Source: Acidithiobacillus sp.
Lineage (GTDB): Bacteria > Pseudomonadota > Gammaproteobacteria > Acidithiobacillales > Acidithiobacillaceae
DNA length: 11,010 nucleotides
Direction: 5' to 3'
Assembly (NCBI GenBank): GCA_028065135.1
Contig: JAPTWR010000183.1
Span: forward strand, 1-11,010
Shown here: one piece after another, positions 6,730 through 11,010 of the stretch
Layout of the letters: each line of letters begins with the position of its first letter
Position numbering within the stretch: the first letter of the stretch is position 1
Translations under genes and position numbers: made by a program
The notes under the pieces: generated by a model
What the model saw: the letters and a program-made list of their open reading frames with translations, nothing else
Databases searched by the model: none
Told to the model about the DNA's origin: nothing

Positions 6730-7146
6730 TCATGCTTGAGACGGCATAGTGCGAAAAGTAATATACTTGTGCGCGATGAAGCTGGTGAACACAGGCACGG
6801 ATATGCCCACAGCGGATGCAATCGCCTTGTCGAACTGATGAACTCCAAGGTCCGGCAGCACGTGATATGCCAACCCCATGCTAACAAACCAGGTTTGTGC
6901 GAAGGCGAAAACATTGACCAGGGTAAATAGGGCTGCGGACTTTGCTGTGGAATGTGATGAATTATGGAATACAAAAAGCTTGGCCAAAATAAATGCGGTC
7001 ACCATGCCGGTGAGATAGGCGAAAGTGACCGCCATAGGAAAATCCACGAAGGTGTTGTAGAGGAATCGACTGGCAAAATTGACCGCTGCGGCGAGGCCAC
7101 CCGTAAGTATGAACATGATGAACTGGCGGGAAAAAAAGATACGCAT
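6730..7146 (-). CDS. GtrA-family small membrane protein
   Basis: This is a 138-residue integral membrane protein with about four membrane helices (near residues 8-30, 37-60, 70-93 and 108-126) and a short basic C terminus, HKYITFR. The early FILTGGLAAAVNF and the late IAHKYITF segments match the GtrA/DPMS family, which is thought to help move polyprenyl-linked sugars across the inner membrane or to support glycosyltransferases. The open frame extends upstream to 7245, but that would overlap the oxidoreductase gene by nearly 90 bases and add a non-membrane leader. The ATG at 7144-7146, ten bases after that gene's stop, gives the normal family length and is preferred. It lies between the oxidoreductase and the glycosyltransferase genes, as expected for a lipid-linked sugar step. 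Confidence 0.86.
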   Translation of the reverse strand: MRIFFSRQFIMFILTGGLAAAVNFASRFLYNTFVDFPMAVTFAYLTGMVTAFILAKLFVFHNSSHSTAKSAALFTLVNVFAFAQTWFVSMGLAYHVLPDLGVHQFDKAIASAVGISVPVFTSFIAHKYITFRTMPSQA

Positions 7147-7156
7147 ATATTTCTGC

Positions 7157-8443
7157 CTATAGCATCCTAGCAATATAGCGGCCCATCTGGACGCTCTCGG
7201 AAACGCCACGATCTTCGGGATAGTAGTATGAAGTGTCCGCCACATACAACCCTTCTATAGGTAGCTGGATGGGCGGCAAGGTGTCCAGATAGCCTGGGCC
7301 GCAGATGGGCTGAGCATAGCGATAGCGGTTGGTGTACATGGCCAGGATATCTCCATCTGCCAGTTCGGGGTTGATGGCTTGCAGATAATGGCGCACCTTG
7401 CTCACGAATGCTTTGTCCGGCTCCTGATACTTCGGATGCTCGCCCGGCATATAGAATGGCACATAGACCACATGCTCTGACAATTCTCGAAGGTTTGAAA
7501 ATTCCACTAGGCCGGGGATATCCATCTCAGGATCATTGATGTTGAGCCAGAAGTTCGAGGTGATGGGCTTGGCGGCTTTGACGATCACGCAGACGACGGC
7601 GATATTCTTAAGCGCCCGGTACTGATTGAGTAGGGACTCGGGGAGGTCGGGGATCAGCCTGGGGACGAAGGGTACCGGCATAGTGCTCACAACAGCGTCG
7701 AATGGCGTTATCTGCCCCGCCACCTGTACCCCGGTGACCTTGCCATGTTCATGCCAGACGCGCTCGACTGGTGTGCCCAGGCGAATAGCGCCTCCAGACT
7801 GTTCAATGGCTTTCTGCAGGGCATTCAACAGCGTTTCCGAACCGCCATCCAGAAAGCCCAATTTCTCTCGCATCATGCTGTAGCGCGATGATCCGACCCG
7901 CTTGATGCGTGTCCATATCCATGCAGCGGATAATGTATCAGCATAGTCATAGAACTTGAGATCAAAGAGTCGGCGCCAGAGAACATCAAATGCCTGGGTG
8001 CCAACCCATTTGTGAATCCATTGGGTAGCCTCCAGTTTATCCAATGGTCGCCAGTTCTTGCGCTTGGTGGACAAGAAGGCATGCACCCCATAGCGGATTT
8101 TGCTGACCAGACCGAGACCAGGGAACTTTAACAAGGCGATGGGGTTTCCCCAGGAATGCACAACGCCCTGGTAATAATATCCCATGCGCGTTTCTTTCCA
8201 GCGCAGCTTGTCTCGAATGCCCAGCTCGTCCAGCAAGTTAAATAAGGGTTGGTCCGACGTGCAGATGAAGTGGTAGAAGCGCTCGATGGACAGGCCATCA
8301 AAGTCAAAGGCGGCGGTCATTCCGCCGATGCGGTCATCCGCCTCGAAAACAGTGACCTGATGACCATCCTTCACGGCCTGATACGCCACCGCCAGCCCCA
8401 TGGGACCCGCCCCGATCACCGCTACGTTTTTTAAATTTATCAT
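7157..8443 (-). CDS. FAD-dependent oxidoreductase, amine-oxidase/protoporphyrinogen-oxidase-like
   Basis: This 428-residue flavoprotein has an N-terminal dinucleotide-binding fold: [14 protein letters not shown] with Gly11, Gly13 and Gly16, Glu34 at the end of the second strand in [10 protein letters not shown], and the following GG motif typical of amine-oxidase-like enzymes. The C-terminal FAD site is visible as [20 protein letters not shown] (398-417), where Asp403 should contact the cofactor. Relatives of this type often sit in O-antigen and exopolysaccharide loci beside GtrA and sugar epimerases, where they probably oxidise or isomerise a nucleotide- or lipid-linked sugar. UDP-galactopyranose mutase shares a related fold, but I see no specific evidence for that reaction. 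The start lacks a clear ribosome-binding site and lies eight bases after the epimerase stop, pointing to translational coupling. Substrate unknown. Confidence 0.85.
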   Translation of the reverse strand: MINLKNVAVIGAGPMGLAVAYQAVKDGHQVTVFEADDRIGGMTAAFDFDGLSIERFYHFICTSDQPLFNLLDELGIRDKLRWKETRMGYYYQGVVHSWGNPIALLKFPGLGLVSKIRYGVHAFLSTKRKNWRPLDKLEATQWIHKWVGTQAFDVLWRRLFDLKFYDYADTLSAAWIWTRIKRVGSSRYSMMREKLGFLDGGSETLLNALQKAIEQSGGAIRLGTPVERVWHEHGKVTGVQVAGQITPFDAVVSTMPVPFVPRLIPDLPESLLNQYRALKNIAVVCVIVKAAKPITSNFWLNINDPEMDIPGLVEFSNLRELSEHVVYVPFYMPGEHPKYQEPDKAFVSKVRHYLQAINPELADGDILAMYTNRYRYAQPICGPGYLDTLPPIQLPIEGLYVADTSYYYPEDRGVSESVQMGRYIARML

Positions 8444-8451
8444 GAGAAGGG

Positions 8452-9405
8452 CTAGAACTCCAATTCGATCTTGCTGTAGGTGGGGTCCAGGAAGGTTTCC
8501 TGGATCGCCTTTGCGAATGGCGTAGCCTTTACGCTGAATATACCGGGCCAGTCGATCACCTCGAACACATCCGGGGTCACCAGCGCCTTGAGTTGAGCCA
8601 CGGTGAAGGGTGGATCACTATCGAAAACAGCCCAGGTGCGTAAAAGTGCCGCAAAGAGCCAGTAAGGGATGTGTATGATTGTGGTTTTCGCCCTAACGGC
8701 TTTGCGGATGGTACGGATGATATCAATGTAGTCGATTTTCTCCATGCCGGTAATATGATAGACGCTACCAATCCGATGCTGCTCGACACAGCTAACGATG
8801 ATGTCGCAAAAGTCGCCTACATACAGGGGTTGCCGCAGATATTTTCCATCACCGGGAATGGGGAACACGGGTACCCGATTCATGAAGCGGGACAACCACC
8901 CCAGATGCTTGCGATCAAACCAGCCAAACATCAGGGTTGGTCTCAACACCACATTGTCCACACCGCTCGCCAGGACCATATCTTCCTGCTCTTTCTTGGT
9001 CTGGGTGTAATAGTCATCTGCCTTGGATTCCAGGACGGAAGAGCTGATATGGACGATATAAGGCACCTGATACTTTTCTATCGCATCCAGCACATGCCGA
9101 GTGGATGTCACCGTGTTCCGGACATAGGTTTCCCGTTCTTTGGCCCCAATTTGCGCCTGCAGCATGACCACCGTATCTACGCCCTCAAAGTGCTTGGACC
9201 AAGGTCCAGGTGCGGCGAGATCAGCCCACTCCGCCGTGATGTCGGGGTGCATCTGCTGCAAAACATCTAGGTTATGTCTATGCTTATCGAGCACCACGAT
9301 GTTGGTGTAGCCCTTGGCCTTAAGTCGGGGGATAAGGTTCTGACCGACGAGACCTGCCCCACCGGGGAGGATTATTTTGTGATTTTTCTTATCTATTGGA
9401 TTCAT
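8452..9405 (-). CDS. NAD-dependent epimerase/dehydratase (extended SDR)
   Basis: This 317-residue protein has a Rossmann fold. The cofactor loop GGAGLVG (residues 15-21, Gly15, Gly18 and Gly21) near the N terminus and an acidic Asp40 after the second strand favour NAD over NADP. The catalytic set follows: Ser121-Ser123 in HISSS and YxxxK at Tyr133-Lys137 in [15 protein letters not shown] and [11 protein letters not shown] follow in the order seen in nucleotide-sugar epimerases and dehydratases. The C-terminal part forms a substrate domain with the helical stretch [11 protein letters not shown]. It probably epimerises, reduces or dehydrates a sugar nucleotide or lipid-linked sugar for the glycan made by this locus. 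The ATG at 9403-9405 has AAGG seven bases upstream. The next gene starts eight bases after its stop, so the two are co-translated. The exact sugar is not determinable. Confidence 0.9.
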   Translation of the reverse strand: MNPIDKKNHKIILPGGAGLVGQNLIPRLKAKGYTNIVVLDKHRHNLDVLQQMHPDITAEWADLAAPGPWSKHFEGVDTVVMLQAQIGAKERETYVRNTVTSTRHVLDAIEKYQVPYIVHISSSVLESKADDYYTQTKKEQEDMVLASGVDNVVLRPTLMFGWFDRKHLGWLSRFMNRVPVFPIPGDGKYLRQPLYVGDFCDIIVSCVEQHRIGSVYHITGMEKIDYIDIIRTIRKAVRAKTTIIHIPYWLFAALLRTWAVFDSDPPFTVAQLKALVTPDVFEVIDWPGIFSVKATPFAKAIQETFLDPTYSKIELEF

Positions 9406-9461
9406 AGATTGCCTTGTTAATCTCTAGTGAATTATACGTTTTGGTATGGGCATGCATCAAA

Positions 9462-11010
9462 TCATTTGAGCCGATTGAGCATAGATTTATACGCTGGTTG
9501 AAAAGGACGTAGATGGACAGCATCGGCATCAGTAGACGGAACACTAATTATCGCCCATTGAAGAAGTGCCGCATATGAAGCAGAGGACTTCAGGGGAAAT
9601 GCCTTCTGCAAATCCGGTCGTGCAAAGTAAATTTCGGACAACTCATTCCAAGCTTTCGTATATTCGCTGTTATTTTCTATTTGAGTTGCCAGTATAGAAG
9701 GCAATTGCAATTGTGCAACTTTCCAACGGTACGGAGGATTGGTTGCTAAAAATCTTGTTTCGAACTCTTTTGAATAGTCTAACGAGTGGCTCGCTGTTGT
9801 CAGCTTGAAGGCGGATATCCTTTGGAGTCCTGTGGCATCTTTTGCAAATAGTCTATTTGCATCCTGCTGTCCATTGATGAAGAATTTCACAAACAAACCA
9901 TCGTCGCCTAGCGGATAAATAAATCTATATGGGCCTTTGATTGAGCCATCAGACAGTCTGAATAGAATATGAACTTGATTTGGCTTGTATAAAATATTCA
10001 TTAGGTGGCCCATTACGGTGGTGTGCACACCCACATTGACATAGCTCGAATGTTCTGGTACAGCCACCCATTTATTAAACAAATTACGGGTTACTCCAAC
10101 GACTGTGGTCAACTTTTGCTTCACGCACTGACTACGGTTAAGAACAGTGTAAATGTTGCCGGGATACTGTGTCTTATAGCATGTCAGAATCGCTCTGAAT
10201 GTTGCCGGTTCATCAAATATCGGGTACCTACCATCAATACTTGCAAAGGTATATATAACTTTATCAGCACTTCTACCTTCCCAAATCTGCCGTGCGTTCA
10301 CATGATCGAGATATGGCGTGTACACCGAATACGTTTGGAAGACAGGGCTTGCAACAAGATTCATATGGTAGCCCTGGGTCATCATGAGATTCCAGGGTAT
10401 AATGTTTACTGACTGATTCTTACCGGCACTCAGCAGTGCTGGATTGAGACGAAACTGACTCGCTATTGCGCGTGTTTCCTCATGTTGTTGCACCTCTCTA
10501 TGCTCTTTTGAAGAAACTAAGGAGATAAAATTCTTGTAATTATCTATCTCATTAACGGAAAACATGGATGCGCCGGGCAGTGAGAACATTAGAGCTAAAA
10601 GATATATACCCGCGACATTGATTGTGGTGCTTCTTAGAGATTCATCGGAGAAAAGTACCAAGCCTACGACAGCTACAAGCAGCACGGTTCCAAAAAACGC
10701 CATGGCATGTCCCCCACCGAATCCCGGGTCATGCCGAGTAAATCCTTCCTTCCATGCCCAAAATACCATAACTCCGAGAATTAAGCTCTGAGACAGACGA
10801 GTATGTTTCTTTTTAATAAGAAGTATTAATGTGGCAATGATGAACAATAGAAGAATGATTAATGCGGCTACAGTTTGGAGCCCCTTGCCATGAATGGACA
10901 TGGCAGGTGTGTATCCACTAGCGATAGCCCATGTTCCTTGAACATATGCCAGAAGGTGGGTGATGTCCTGCCCAGCGAGCGCCCACAGTGCGCAAAACGA
11001 GATTATAAAA
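9462..11010 (-). CDS. Multi-pass membrane protein of glycan locus, N-terminus beyond window
   Basis: The frame is open from 11009 to the TGA at 9462-9464 with no stop, giving 515 visible residues. The ATG at 10901 is therefore probably internal, and the gene continues off the window edge. Residues before it (LAGQDITHLLAYVQGTWA) look like membrane-protein sequence. Strong membrane helices follow near 43-66 (a very hydrophobic stretch ending IKKK), 72-90, 102-123 and 127-149. WAWKEGFTRHDPGFGGGHAM lies between two of them and may be a conserved loop. Residues from about 150 to 515 form a soluble, probably extracytoplasmic domain without a recognised motif. The layout and the first position in the glycan gene series suggest a polymerase, a membrane glycosyltransferase of GT-C type, or an uncharacterised assembly protein; none can be chosen. 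DNA is very AT-rich. Confidence 0.72.
   Translation of the reverse strand, partial: FIISFCALWALAGQDITHLLAYVQGTWAIASGYTPAMSIHGKGLQTVAALIILLLFIIATLILLIKKKHTRLSQSLILGVMVFWAWKEGFTRHDPGFGGGHAMAFFGTVLLVAVVGLVLFSDESLRSTTINVAGIYLLALMFSLPGASMFSVNEIDNYKNFISLVSSKEHREVQQHEETRAIASQFRLNPALLSAGKNQSVNIIPWNLMMTQGYHMNLVASPVFQTYSVYTPYLDHVNARQIWEGRSADKVIYTFASIDGRYPIFDEPATFRAILTCYKTQYPGNIYTVLNRSQCVKQKLTTVVGVTRNLFNKWVAVPEHSSYVNVGVHTTVMGHLMNILYKPNQVHILFRLSDGSIKGPYRFIYPLGDDGLFVKFFINGQQDANRLFAKDATGLQRISAFKLTTASHSLDYSKEFETRFLATNPPYRWKVAQLQLPSILATQIENNSEYTKAWNELSEIYFARPDLQKAFPLKSSASYAALLQWAIISVPSTDADAVHLRPFQPAYKSMLNRLK

Noticed and set aside
7147..7245. N-terminal extension of the GtrA-like protein
   Set aside because: It would overlap the oxidoreductase coding sequence and exceed the normal GtrA length without adding a membrane segment.
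8671..9270. 199-codon open frame on the plus strand
   Set aside because: It is fully antisense to the epimerase gene, whose catalytic motifs are all present, and it shows no recognisable family features.

Overview
The window joins two unrelated blocks that converge near position 2850. Nothing in it fixes the species. A recognisable IHF-alpha protein points to a proteobacterium, and the moderate GC with a surface-glycan locus fits many environmental lineages. An acidophile such as Acidithiobacillus would be only a guess.

Left block (about 1-2805, plus strand) looks like one end of an integrated mobile element. It holds the C-terminal catalytic half of a P4-type tyrosine recombinase that starts before the window, a small IHF-alpha/HU-family protein, two closely spaced genes of unknown function (the second very acidic), and a decayed gene. 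The decayed gene encodes a caspase/CHAT-like cysteine protease. It keeps a His-Gly motif and a Cys motif, but an in-frame TGA separates them, and two -1 disruptions follow, one at a run of seven A. The last three genes are tightly packed and read as one transcription unit, so the set may be a damaged accessory or defence cassette.

Right block (2882-11010, minus strand) is a surface-polysaccharide or glycoconjugate locus read right to left. Its order is: a large multi-pass membrane protein whose start lies beyond the window, an extended SDR sugar epimerase/dehydratase, a FAD-dependent amine-oxidase-fold enzyme, a GtrA-family small membrane protein, an 843-residue protein with an N-terminal DxD glycosyltransferase and a C-terminal GT4 glycosyltransferase, and a sulfotransferase-like protein with a short coiled-coil tail. 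The epimerase, oxidoreductase and GtrA genes are separated by about 10 bases or less and must be co-transcribed. Together they suggest sugar modification, lipid-linked sugar handling or flipping, transfer, and possible sulfation of a surface glycan.

Base composition is patchy. Sample lines from the epimerase and oxidoreductase genes are about 53% GC, while lines from the sulfotransferase, the double glycosyltransferase and the membrane protein are about 28-38%. The locus therefore looks assembled from pieces of different origin. No tRNA, rRNA, CRISPR array or complete insertion sequence was seen.
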